Positions 1 through 7,236 of a DNA stretch of 44,680 nt are shown piece after piece. The stretch comes from Verrucomicrobiota bacterium. Its GTDB lineage: Bacteria > Verrucomicrobiota > Kiritimatiellia > JAAZAB01. Position 1 is the stretch's first letter; every line of letters begins with the position of its first letter. The stretch spans positions 1 to 44,680 of the forward strand of contig JAHIJO010000115.1 of NCBI GenBank assembly GCA_018898455.1, written 5' to 3'. Both the position numbers and the translations under genes were made by a program. Below the pieces are notes generated by a model. It was not told the origin of the DNA. It worked only from the letters and a program-made list of their open reading frames with translations, and ran no database searches.

Positions 1-78
1 CACAGAACCGGGAACGAAGGGGACTCATGGCTGACTCCTTTTCGAGTCCGGTTTATTCCGGAACTCGTTGGAGTCAGC

Positions 79-1689
79 TTAGCGCATGGGAAATAAAAAA
101 CCGCTCCGCGTTTCAATCCGCGAAGCGGTTCCGTTCAACTGGCCATATTCATTCCTGCCCATGGCCCACAGGGTGCCGTCCGCTTTCACAAACAGGGAAT
201 GATAGTGACCGGCGTCCACCGCCACCACGTTATTGGTCACCTGGATGGGCCGGTTAGCGTTGTTCGTCGTGCCATTGCCCAACTGGCCATAGTTATTCCT
301 GCCCATGGCCCACAGGCTGCCGTCCGCTTTCACAAACAGGGAATGTTTGTAACCGCCGGCCGCCGCCACCACGTTGTTGGTCACCTCGATGGGCAGCTTG
401 TTGGTATCGGCAGCACCCGGGCCGTTCGTGCCATTGCCCAATTGGCCATATGTATTGTCGCCCCAAGCCCGCAGTAGGGCGTTGGATACGCTCAGGCTGG
501 CCGGAAAGCTGATGGCCAGTCCTTCATTATTTGTGATCACCACGTTGTAACTGCCGCTGTTGGTGAACTGGAAGGAGGCATAAGCCAGCGTGCTGTTGGT
601 CTGGCCCGTCAGGATCACCCCGTCCTTGAGCCATTGATAGCCAAAGGGCGCGGTGCCGTTATTGCCGACGCTCAAACTGGCCGGCGAGCCCACTCCCACC
701 ACCGCGTTCGACGGTTGGGTGGTGATGGCGGGCGGGGTAGCCGGACCAGTCCACTCCGCGCAATAGCCTATACCAACCATTCCCCCTGCGATGATATGGC
801 TATTATTGGTATTAACCGTCAGGGCATAGACAGTGCTAGCCAGCCCGGCGTTGGTGGTCCAGGATGTGCCGTTCCACTCCGCGCATTTGCCTGAAAACTC
901 TCCCGCTGCGATGATATGACCATTGTTGGCAACCGTCAGGGCCCTGATATTGCCATTCAGCCCGGCGTTGGTGGTCCAGGATGTGCCGTTCCACTCCGCG
1001 CAGTAACCTGGGAAACTTCCCCCGGCGATGATATGACCATTGGTGGCAACCGTCAGGGCATAGATCGCGTTGCCAAGCCCGCCGCCGAGGTCGGCCCAGG
1101 CGCCGTTCCATTCCTTGCAATAGAATGGACTGATCCCCATCCCCACGACGATATGACCATTGGTATGAATAGTCAGCGCAGTGAGCATACCGGCCAGCCC
1201 GGCGTTGGTGGTCCAGGATATGCCGTCCCACTCCGCGCAGTAGCCCATACCGGCAAGTCCCCCTGCGATGATATGACCATTGGTGGCAACCGTCAGGGCA
1301 TAGACATTGCTACCCAGCCCGGCGTTGGTGATCCAGGATGTGCCGTTCCACTCCGCGCAGAAACCTGGGAAATTTCCCCCGGCGATGATATGGCCATTGG
1401 TGGCAACCGTCAGGGCATAGACAGTGCCACCCAGCCCGGCGTTGGTGATCCAGGATGTGCCGTTCCACTCCGCGCAATAGCCCATACCAACCAGTCCCCC
1501 TGCGATGATATGGCCATTGGTGGCAATCGTCAGGGCCCTGACAGTGCCATTCAGCCCGGCGTTGGTGGTCCAGGCGGCATGGGCCAGCGGACTGGCGGCG
1601 AACAGACCACTGAGCGCCAGTAACGCCACCGGTAGAAATCCTCTCCGTTTGAAGTCTCCGCCACGACGAACCGAATGCATGTTTTTCAT
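79..1689 (-). CDS. secreted repeat protein (NGHIIAGG repeats, Ig-like, RCC1), C-terminally truncated
   Basis: Exported surface protein of unknown role. Residues 1-38 are a signal peptide (Arg/Lys-rich start, hydrophobic core, AHA|AW cleavage). Residues 39-325 hold seven units of about 40 residues with the pattern TNAGLxGxVxAL, TNGHIIAGG and CAEWNGTSW; adjacent units are nearly identical at DNA level. An Ig-like domain follows (about 326-405, core YQWLKDG), then RCC1 motifs (AWGDNTYGQLGNG) from about 406. The last RCC1 motif breaks off after GQL, where GNGT is expected, and the final 20 residues are translated from a terminator hairpin, so the gene seems to have lost its 3' part by deletion. 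It lacks the six-repeat C-terminal block of the three other surface proteins in this window. The start is the first ATG giving a complete signal peptide; its ribosome binding site is weak. Confidence 0.8.
   Translation of the reverse strand: MKNMHSVRRGGDFKRRGFLPVALLALSGLFAASPLAHAAWTTNAGLNGTVRALTIATNGHIIAGGLVGMGYCAEWNGTSWITNAGLGGTVYALTVATNGHIIAGGNFPGFCAEWNGTSWITNAGLGSNVYALTVATNGHIIAGGLAGMGYCAEWDGISWTTNAGLAGMLTALTIHTNGHIVVGMGISPFYCKEWNGAWADLGGGLGNAIYALTVATNGHIIAGGSFPGYCAEWNGTSWTTNAGLNGNIRALTVANNGHIIAAGEFSGKCAEWNGTSWTTNAGLASTVYALTVNTNNSHIIAGGMVGIGYCAEWTGPATPPAITTQPSNAVVGVGSPASLSVGNNGTAPFGYQWLKDGVILTGQTNSTLAYASFQFTNSGSYNVVITNNEGLAISFPASLSVSNALLRAWGDNTYGQLGNGTNGPGAADTNKLPIEVTNNVVAAAGGYKHSLFVKADGSLWAMGRNNYGQLGNGTTNNANRPIQVTNNVVAVDAGHYHSLFVKADGTLWAMGRNEYGQLNGTASRIETRSGFLFPMR
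95..130 (-). terminator. intrinsic terminator inside the 3' end of the truncated repeat-protein gene
   Basis: Read on the minus strand, arms AACCGCTTCGCG and CGCGGAGCGGTT (one G-T pair) enclose an 8-base loop and are followed directly by six T. This is a standard rho-independent terminator. It lies upstream of the stop codon at 79-81 and is translated as about residues 520-530. Confidence 0.85.
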
Positions 1690-1748
1690 ATCGCTATTCT
1701 TTGCGCTGTTTTAGAATTGCTCCTTTTCCCACCGGCCTGCCCGCCATA

Positions 1749-1848
1749 GTCCCGATCTCGTTCCGACCTCTCGGAGAGTCGGGAGTATCGGGACGCCGAC
1801 GGGAGGGGGGTCTGCTACGCATAGCAGGCGGGTCGCGCGCCAGCGCGC
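1749..1848. repeat. cluster of three hairpins in the intergenic region (REP/BIME-like)
   Basis: The gap between the truncated repeat protein and vapC (1690-1965) has no convincing gene. It contains three stem-loops in a row: 1749-1794 (outer arms GTCCCGAT/ATCGGGAC with an inner CCGAC/GTCGG stem), 1812-1827 (CTGCTA/TAGCAG) and 1835-1848 (GCGCGC/GCGCGC). Dense GC-rich palindromes in an intergenic region resemble composite REP elements. Other copies are not visible in this window, so the repeat status is inferred. Confidence 0.45.
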
Positions 1849-1965
1849 TTCCCTACATCGGATTCCCGATATTCGCTCACCGGACGATAAGCAGGGCCGC
1901 TGAACTGGGCGTAGGTATCGCATAATGGCGGGAGAACATCAATCCCTGCCCGGCGCCGGATAAGG

Positions 1966-2334
1966 CTACAACGCCATCAGCCATGAAAAGTGAGCGTCAT
2001 CATGCTCGATGGAAACATGGTGGTAACGGGCACAAGCGCTAATCAACACATCCTGCATGGGTACGGTCTTGCCCGCGCGCCGACAACGGTCTGCCAGGTT
2101 GAATGCCTGCTGCCAGACCTCCGCCGTAATGGGCAATTCCGTCAGAACATCTTCCAGCAGCCTGAGGTTTCTCCTATCCCCCTCGCCCCCCACTCCGTTC
2201 CATAGTTCCAGCCGTATCGGCGGACACCAAGCGGCCTCTCCGGATTCCATCAAGGCTTTGACACGCGCCCGGATGACCGGGTTGCCGGCGCGGCGCAACG
2301 CATGCACCCAGCAGGAGGTGTCGACAAGAATCAT
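1966..2334 (-). CDS. vapC: VapC-type PIN-domain ribonuclease toxin
   Basis: Toxin of a type II toxin-antitoxin pair; PIN-domain proteins are Mg2+-dependent RNases that often cleave tRNA or rRNA. The 122-residue length is usual for the family. Visible acidic residues fit the PIN active site: Asp5 in MILVDTSCWV, Glu43 in RLELWNGV, Asp95 in VPMQDVLISA and a late Asp in EHDDAHF. The ATG overlaps the antitoxin stop as ATGA, so translation is coupled. The pair is known only from sequence here; activity is inferred. Confidence 0.9.
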   Translation of the reverse strand: MILVDTSCWVHALRRAGNPVIRARVKALMESGEAAWCPPIRLELWNGVGGEGDRRNLRLLEDVLTELPITAEVWQQAFNLADRCRRAGKTVPMQDVLISACARYHHVSIEHDDAHFSWLMAL

Positions 2335-2543
2335 GCCATCCTCCGGGCAAGGCGAGCTTTCCGCAACGCCTCGGGAGTCATGAACGTCTCGCTTGTTCCC
2401 AGCACGCGGGTTGCCTCGGCCATGCGCCGGCGCCGATTGAAATCAGCCAGCGCCGTCAGCACGGCGGCCCGTTTTGTCTTGACGCCGGTCAATCGCATGG
2501 CATCTTTTAACTCATCAATGGGAATATCAATTGTTGTTTTCAT
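2331..2543 (-). CDS. vapB: VapB-type antitoxin
   Basis: Antitoxin that should bind and silence the downstream VapC and repress its own promoter. The N-terminus MKTTIDIPIDELKDAM fits the short DNA-binding part of the VapB (DUF2191-like) family, followed by an Arg/Lys-rich helical region and a toxin-binding tail; 70 residues is typical. An in-frame ATG three codons upstream (2552) falls inside the best -10 box, so the start at 2543 is preferred. That places the start codon at or very near the expected transcription start, suggesting a leaderless message. The last four bases overlap vapC. Confidence 0.85.
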   Translation of the reverse strand: MKTTIDIPIDELKDAMRLTGVKTKRAAVLTALADFNRRRRMAEATRVLGTSETFMTPEALRKARLARRMA

Positions 2544-2549
2544 GCTTCT

Positions 2550-2578
2550 CATATACCACGAAAAGGAATCTTACACAA
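2550..2578 (-). promoter_or_regulatory. putative sigma70-type promoter of vapBC
   Basis: On the minus strand TTGTGT (2578-2573), a 17-base spacer and TATATG (2555-2550) match -35 and -10 elements. The expected transcription start is about 2543, the chosen vapB start codon. Confidence 0.5.
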
Positions 2579-2580
2579 GC

Positions 2581-2607
2581 TGAATTTTGCGCCCGGCGCA
2601 AAATTCA
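2581..2607. repeat. 27-bp perfect palindrome at a gene 3' end, copy 1
   Basis: Arms TGAATTTTGCGCC and GGCGCAAAATTCA meet at a single central C. The palindrome includes the stop codon of the AsmA-like gene (2605-2607). Related palindromes lie at 20431-20459 and 39369-39397, each also at the end of a gene. Confidence 0.75.
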
Positions 2608-3435
2608 TTTGAAGAACTTCTTCAGGCCCTGCGCCGCCTCGGACGCCGCATCCGTGGCGCCCTTTGCCGCGCCCGACATTCCCTTCGAAAGGCCTTGCAG
2701 TGTGTTCGTGGCGCCGGAACCCTTGAACGCATCGTTAAGCGCGCCGGTCGACTGGCTCGCCGCCGCCGTCATCGCCTGGCCGAGCCCGCCGGCAATCGCA
2801 TTGATAATCTGGGCGGCCGCATCCGCGGCCGACGCGCCGCCGGAATTCTTGCCGATGTCCCTGACGGTTACCGGGGGCAGCGGCAGGGTGACCGCCTTGC
2901 CGAAGGTCATGCCGGATGAGTACGCCACCTGGGCGCCATTCAGCGTGAAGAGCTCGATGATCACTTTCTTGCCGGGCTTTCTATCAGCGGATTCCTGGCC
3001 TGCAGGTTGCCGGGTCTTTGCCTCGGCGGAGGATTTTCGGGCGTTGGCCTGGATCGTGTCGAAATTCGACACGCCGTCTTTGCTTTCGTAGCTGATCGCC
3101 GGCGCCTCGATCCGGATTTGCTCGATCACGATCACGTCGCTCAACAGCGAGCTAAGATCCAGGTCCACGTCCACTTTATCCACCGCGCAGGCGGGCCGCT
3201 CCGCATAGCCCGGCGGATTGCCGACGCTCAACCGGGAGATGATCATGCGGCCCGAGAACGGGTTCAGGGCGACGTCCCCCACCGCGACCGGCACGCCGAG
3301 CACCTGAGGACCGAGGGTCGCCGCCGCGGTCTTGACCAGCGGATTGATTGTTAGCGGCAGGGTGAGAACGATAACCAGCGCCAGCACGACCAGGAGGACG
3401 ATCACGCCGAGAATCACCTTGCTCAGTTTTTTCAT
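2605..3435 (-). CDS. AsmA-like (DUF748-type) membrane-anchored protein
   Basis: Residues 5-30 form one transmembrane helix (LVVLALVIVLTLPL) that anchors the protein in the inner membrane, with the rest in the periplasm. Residues 35-170 show the AsmA-like pattern: VPVAVGDVALNPFSGRMIIS, then RLSVGNPPGY, then a Val/Ile/Asp-rich strand region ending EQIRIEAPAISYE. The C-terminal third is low-complexity Ala/Gly/Ser and ends with GLKKFFK. At 276 residues it is short for AsmA proteins, which in other bacteria bridge the envelope and affect lipid transport. The exact role here is unknown. It is separated from vapB by a palindrome that overlaps its own stop codon. Confidence 0.75.
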   Translation of the reverse strand: MKKLSKVILGVIVLLVVLALVIVLTLPLTINPLVKTAAATLGPQVLGVPVAVGDVALNPFSGRMIISRLSVGNPPGYAERPACAVDKVDVDLDLSSLLSDVIVIEQIRIEAPAISYESKDGVSNFDTIQANARKSSAEAKTRQPAGQESADRKPGKKVIIELFTLNGAQVAYSSGMTFGKAVTLPLPPVTVRDIGKNSGGASAADAAAQIINAIAGGLGQAMTAAASQSTGALNDAFKGSGATNTLQGLSKGMSGAAKGATDAASEAAQGLKKFFK

Positions 3436-3479
3436 AATGCGTCACTTTGAATAGATTGCGGATTGCGGAATAAAGACAA

Positions 3480-3735
3480 TTAGGATTTGTGTTTTCGGGC
3501 GGTATTGATTGATGAGACAGTTATCGCCAATATCTCGTTGGCCTCGTTAATCAATGCCATAGCCTGATATGGGTTAAAATGCAGGACGCGACGAGCAATT
3601 CCATCCAATAAATTGATTCGTCGGATTCCTCTTCCACAATGCCAATTTTGGCGATGAAATCAGCGCGAGATTTTGCCCGGCAGGCGGCGCGATAATTGGC
3701 ACCGACGGGGTGATCTTTAACTGCGCACCGCCTGT
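3480..3735 (-). pseudogene. four-helix-bundle (S23/TIGR02436) protein remnant, frameshifted
   Basis: This fills most of the gap between the AsmA-like gene and the next surface protein. On the minus strand one frame reads VKDHPVGANYRAACRAKSR and continues to IVEEESDESIYWMELL, the core of four-helix-bundle proteins. A frameshift follows, and the adjacent frame resumes with ALINEANEILAITVSSINTA and stops at 3482-3480. About the first 40 residues, including the start, are missing, apparently cut off next to the neighbouring gene's stop. An intact relative lies at 18107-18583. Confidence 0.8.
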
Positions 3736-3738
3736 TGT

Positions 3739-6700
3739 TTACTGCACCGGTGTCCAGCCGGTCCCGCCCAGATTGGCCGTGACAGTCAGGTAGCCGTAGC
3801 TGGACAGCATGGCAAACCAGTCATCGGTCGCTTCCTGATAGACGGCCGGATCGGTTTTGCGGTCACCATCATAATCCCCGGGTGCGGCGGCGTAGCCCGG
3901 GCCGCCCAGCGCGGCGGTCGCGGTGGCGTAACTGCTGGCCGACATTTTGACCTGCCAGCTTCCCGAGGACTCCTGATACATGGCCAGGTCGGCCAGGCTG
4001 TCGCCATCGTAATCGCCGGGAATGGGAATAAACCCGGGTTCGCCGAACTGCATGTAGCCGGTGAAATAATTCATGGCCGATAACATGACATACCAGGTAC
4101 AAGTTGCGGCATCATACACGGCCGGGTCGGCCTTGCTGTCGCCGTCGTAATCCGCCGGAATGGGATAACTCCCGGGACCGCCCAAGGTAGCGGTGGCGGT
4201 GGCATAGCCGGAAGCGGACAGCAACACGATCCACTCGCCGGTGGATTCCTGATACACGCCCGCGTCCATCCGCTGGTCGCCATCGTATTCGGCCGGGACG
4301 GGCATCCAGCCCGAACCGCCCAGAGCCGCGGTGGCCGTGGCGTAGCCGCTGGCCGACAACATGACGAACCAATTTACCGCGTCTTCTCGATAGACCCCCG
4401 GATCGGTTTTGCGGTCACCGTCGTAATCGCCCGCTACCGGCAGGTATTCGGTGCCGCCCATGGTAGCGGAACCCATGCCATAACCGGACGCGGAAAGAAG
4501 GACATTCCAGCTTCCATTCGTGTTCAGGTACACGGCCGGATCGGTCAGGCGGTCGCCATCATAGTCGCCAAAGGCATAATGCCGATAAGGCACATAAACA
4601 CCGGTAATAGTGGTGAGATTATCTTCCGTGACCGAGTTTGTTTGTGGCCATGGTGCCTGGTAGGCCGACATTAAACCGAATTCCACCACGTACGCGCCGA
4701 CCGGTGCGACGGTGGCTGCCAGATTACCGGTTCCATTAGTTGGGCCGGAATAGGCCTCCGGATGGGAAGTCAGGGTCCAGGATGCATTGGTCGGTGTGAC
4801 GCTAATGGCCATTGTACCCACCGCAACCACCTGGGTCGGATCCTGGTTGTACCACCAGATCCCGTCGCCCAGCTGGCCATAGTCGTTCAAGCCCCAGGCC
4901 CAGACCGTGCCGTCGGCTTTCAGCGCCAGCGAATGATTGGCCCCGGCAGCGATCGCCTGCACATTGGTAAGCCCCAAGACCGGCACGGGTCGGTTGGTCA
5001 CATTGCCGGCAGTTCCGATCCCCAGCTGGCCGTCAGTATTATTGCCCCAGGCCCAGACCGTGCCGTTGCTCATCAGCGCCAGCATGTGGCTGTCGCCGGA
5101 AGCGATCGCCGCGATATTAGTCAACCCAACCACCTGGGCAGGCATGGTGATGGATTCATTGGTGGATCCGACCCCGAGGAAGCCTTCGTAATTCCAGCCC
5201 CAGGCCCAGACCGTCCCGTCGGCCTTCAATTTCATCGAACTGCAGCTGCCGGCGGCCACGGCGATGGCATCCGACGTTCCCACGACTGCCACCGGGAGAT
5301 TGGTGTCGTCCGTGGTGCCGTTGCCCAACTGGCCGTCATAGTTATAGCCCCAGGCCCAGACGGATCGGTCTTGCTTCAGCGCCAGCGCGTGATAACTGCC
5401 GCAGGCAATAGCCGCCACGTCGGCAATCGCTGTCTGAACCGGCCGATTGGTTGACGTGTTTGTGCCATTGCCCAGCTGGCCCATAGTATTTTGTCCCCAG
5501 GCCCAGACTGTGCTGTCATTTATCAGGGCCAGCGAAAAAAAGTTACCGGCATCGACGGCCGTGGCGTCTCCCAAGCCCATGGTGGTCGGCAGATTGGTAT
5601 TGGTATTGGTGCCATTGCCGAGCTGGCCTTGATCATTATTACCCCAAGCCCAGACGGCACCTTGTTTCAATGCCAGGGCATGGGCCTTGCTGTAAGAGGG
5701 CACATACCAAGATCCGCCACCGGCCAAAGCCACCACATTGGACAAGCCGCTAACGACGACCGGCAGGTTGGTGGCGATATTGGCGCCGTTGCCGAGCTGG
5801 CCCTGCAGGTTACCGCCCCAGGCCCAGACGGGACCGTTGCTCTGTGCGGCAATTGAGAAATCGGCGCCGGCGGCCAACATGGTAATATTGGAAATACCGG
5901 CAACCTGGTTCGGCAGAGTCCGGAACGCCATGATGCCATTGCCGAGCTGACCGTACATTCCGTTGCCCCAGGCTTTCAGAACTCCGTTCTGGTCCAGCGC
6001 CAGGCAGTGGCCCCAGCCGGCGGAAACCGCGATGATGTTCGTCAGTCCGGCAACCTGCACCGGCACATTGGTCGAGGCCACGGCAACACGCCCAAGCTGA
6101 GCATCGGCATTCAGGCCCCAGGCCCAGACCGTGCCGTCGCTTTGCACGGCCAGGCCGTAACTGTCGCCGGCGGCAATGGCCATGACATTGGACAAGTTCA
6201 AGACCTGAACCGGCGCATAACTGTTGCTCCAGGTTCCATTGCCCAACTGACCGGAGTCATTATCGCCCCAGGCCCAGACCGTCCCATCCTGTTTTAACGC
6301 CATGGCAAAATAGCGTCCGCCGGCCGCGGTCGAGACATTGGAAATGGCGGACTGCTGGGGCACATTGGTACTGACGCTGTTCGTCCCGTTACCGAACTGG
6401 CCGTGGCCGTTATTGCCCCAGGCCCATAAGGTATGATCGGTTTTGACAGCCAGTGAAAAACTGTCGCCGGCGGAAATGGCACTGACACCGGCAATCCCCT
6501 GGGCCTGTTGGGGGATGTTGGTCTTGGATGGATCAAAGGTTAAATTGGTAAGCGCAATACCACTCCCCAGTTCGCCAGACGCGTTGTCGCCCCAGGCCCA
6601 GACTGTTCCATCCTGCTTTAACGCCAAGGAATGACTGTAATTGGCGCTCAGCGCGATCATATTGGACATCCCCACCACCGGCATCGGCAGATAAACATAT

Positions 6701-7044
6701 TCATTGGTAGACCCGTCCCCCACCTGGCCGCGGCTGTTTTCGCCCCAGGCCCGGACGGTGCCGTCATCCAGCAGTGCCAGGGAGTGCTTTATGCCGCCGG
6801 CCACGACTATCACGTTGGTCGGACTGGCAAGCTTGGTCTGGACCGCAATGTTCTGGTTGCTGGTATCAAAACCCAGCTGACCCTCATCATTCCGGCCGCA
6901 AACCCAGAGCGCGCCGTCGCTTTTCACGATAAGGGTGTGGTAGCCGCCGGCGGCCATATTGGTGACGGTTGTGCCGTCGGCCGAAACGGCCAACAGTAAT
7001 CCGGTTGCCAGACAACAGATTCCCCGCCTGATTTGGTTGGGCAT
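3739..7044 (-). CDS. secreted RCC1-repeat protein with six C-terminal FG-GAP-like repeats
   Basis: Large exported protein, 1101 residues. Residues 1-24 are a signal peptide. Fourteen RCC1 motifs (pattern VWAWGxNxxGQLGNG, about 50 residues apart) fill 25 to about 750, enough for two seven-bladed propellers. A linker domain of about 80 residues with SYxG/TGNLAA features follows. Residues from about 822 to the end are six units of about 46 residues, each starting GDYDGDxKxDPAVY and ending LGGxGxxPVP. The Asp spacing (DxDGD) resembles the Ca2+-binding loops of FG-GAP/VCBS repeats. The array ends exactly at a unit boundary (GWTPVQ, stop). GGGAG seven bases before the ATG supports the start. Function (adhesion, polymer binding or display) is unknown. 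Confidence 0.85.
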   Translation of the reverse strand: MPNQIRRGICCLATGLLLAVSADGTTVTNMAAGGYHTLIVKSDGALWVCGRNDEGQLGFDTSNQNIAVQTKLASPTNVIVVAGGIKHSLALLDDGTVRAWGENSRGQVGDGSTNEYVYLPMPVVGMSNMIALSANYSHSLALKQDGTVWAWGDNASGELGSGIALTNLTFDPSKTNIPQQAQGIAGVSAISAGDSFSLAVKTDHTLWAWGNNGHGQFGNGTNSVSTNVPQQSAISNVSTAAGGRYFAMALKQDGTVWAWGDNDSGQLGNGTWSNSYAPVQVLNLSNVMAIAAGDSYGLAVQSDGTVWAWGLNADAQLGRVAVASTNVPVQVAGLTNIIAVSAGWGHCLALDQNGVLKAWGNGMYGQLGNGIMAFRTLPNQVAGISNITMLAAGADFSIAAQSNGPVWAWGGNLQGQLGNGANIATNLPVVVSGLSNVVALAGGGSWYVPSYSKAHALALKQGAVWAWGNNDQGQLGNGTNTNTNLPTTMGLGDATAVDAGNFFSLALINDSTVWAWGQNTMGQLGNGTNTSTNRPVQTAIADVAAIACGSYHALALKQDRSVWAWGYNYDGQLGNGTTDDTNLPVAVVGTSDAIAVAAGSCSSMKLKADGTVWAWGWNYEGFLGVGSTNESITMPAQVVGLTNIAAIASGDSHMLALMSNGTVWAWGNNTDGQLGIGTAGNVTNRPVPVLGLTNVQAIAAGANHSLALKADGTVWAWGLNDYGQLGDGIWWYNQDPTQVVAVGTMAISVTPTNASWTLTSHPEAYSGPTNGTGNLAATVAPVGAYVVEFGLMSAYQAPWPQTNSVTEDNLTTITGVYVPYRHYAFGDYDGDRLTDPAVYLNTNGSWNVLLSASGYGMGSATMGGTEYLPVAGDYDGDRKTDPGVYREDAVNWFVMLSASGYATATAALGGSGWMPVPAEYDGDQRMDAGVYQESTGEWIVLLSASGYATATATLGGPGSYPIPADYDGDSKADPAVYDAATCTWYVMLSAMNYFTGYMQFGEPGFIPIPGDYDGDSLADLAMYQESSGSWQVKMSASSYATATAALGGPGYAAAPGDYDGDRKTDPAVYQEATDDWFAMLSSYGYLTVTANLGGTGWTPVQ

Positions 7045-7101
7045 GACTTTCTCCCTGTTCGAGTTTATTGATTAAGCATTGCTATTCATGACAGCCCGAA
7101 A

Positions 7102-7218
7102 TTATTTCCCTTGTTTAACCTGGCGATTTCGCGTGAATAACAATTCAAGACCGCACTTTGCCTGGGCAACTATATCCGCAACCCTTTCGCTTGTCCCCTC
7201 AGGTTCTTTAAATTTCAT
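7102..7218 (-). CDS. possible small 38-residue protein
   Basis: An ATG-started frame in the gap between two giant surface-protein genes encodes 38 residues, beginning MKFKEPEGTSERVADIV and ending RQVKQGK. Composition looks protein-like (charged, amphipathic), but there is no clear ribosome binding site and no recognised family. It may be a remnant or chance. Nothing else is seen in 7045-7236. Confidence 0.25.
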   Translation of the reverse strand: MKFKEPEGTSERVADIVAQAKCGLELLFTRNRQVKQGK

Positions 7219-7236
7219 GCTGTCTTCTGCCTTGCC

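Noticed and set aside
79-1600. Regularly spaced repeats resembling a CRISPR array
   Set aside because: The spacing follows protein repeat units, spacers are not unique, and the frame is open throughout.
916-1623. Long plus-strand frame rich in GDPGCAVPLRA repeats
   Set aside because: It is the antisense of the TNAGL/NGHIIAGG repeat gene; repeats keep any frame open. The minus frame has a signal peptide and known domains.
4762-6999. Several plus-strand frames with APGPDRAV repeats
   Set aside because: Antisense shadows of the RCC1 motifs; the same artefact recurs at 13458-15683.
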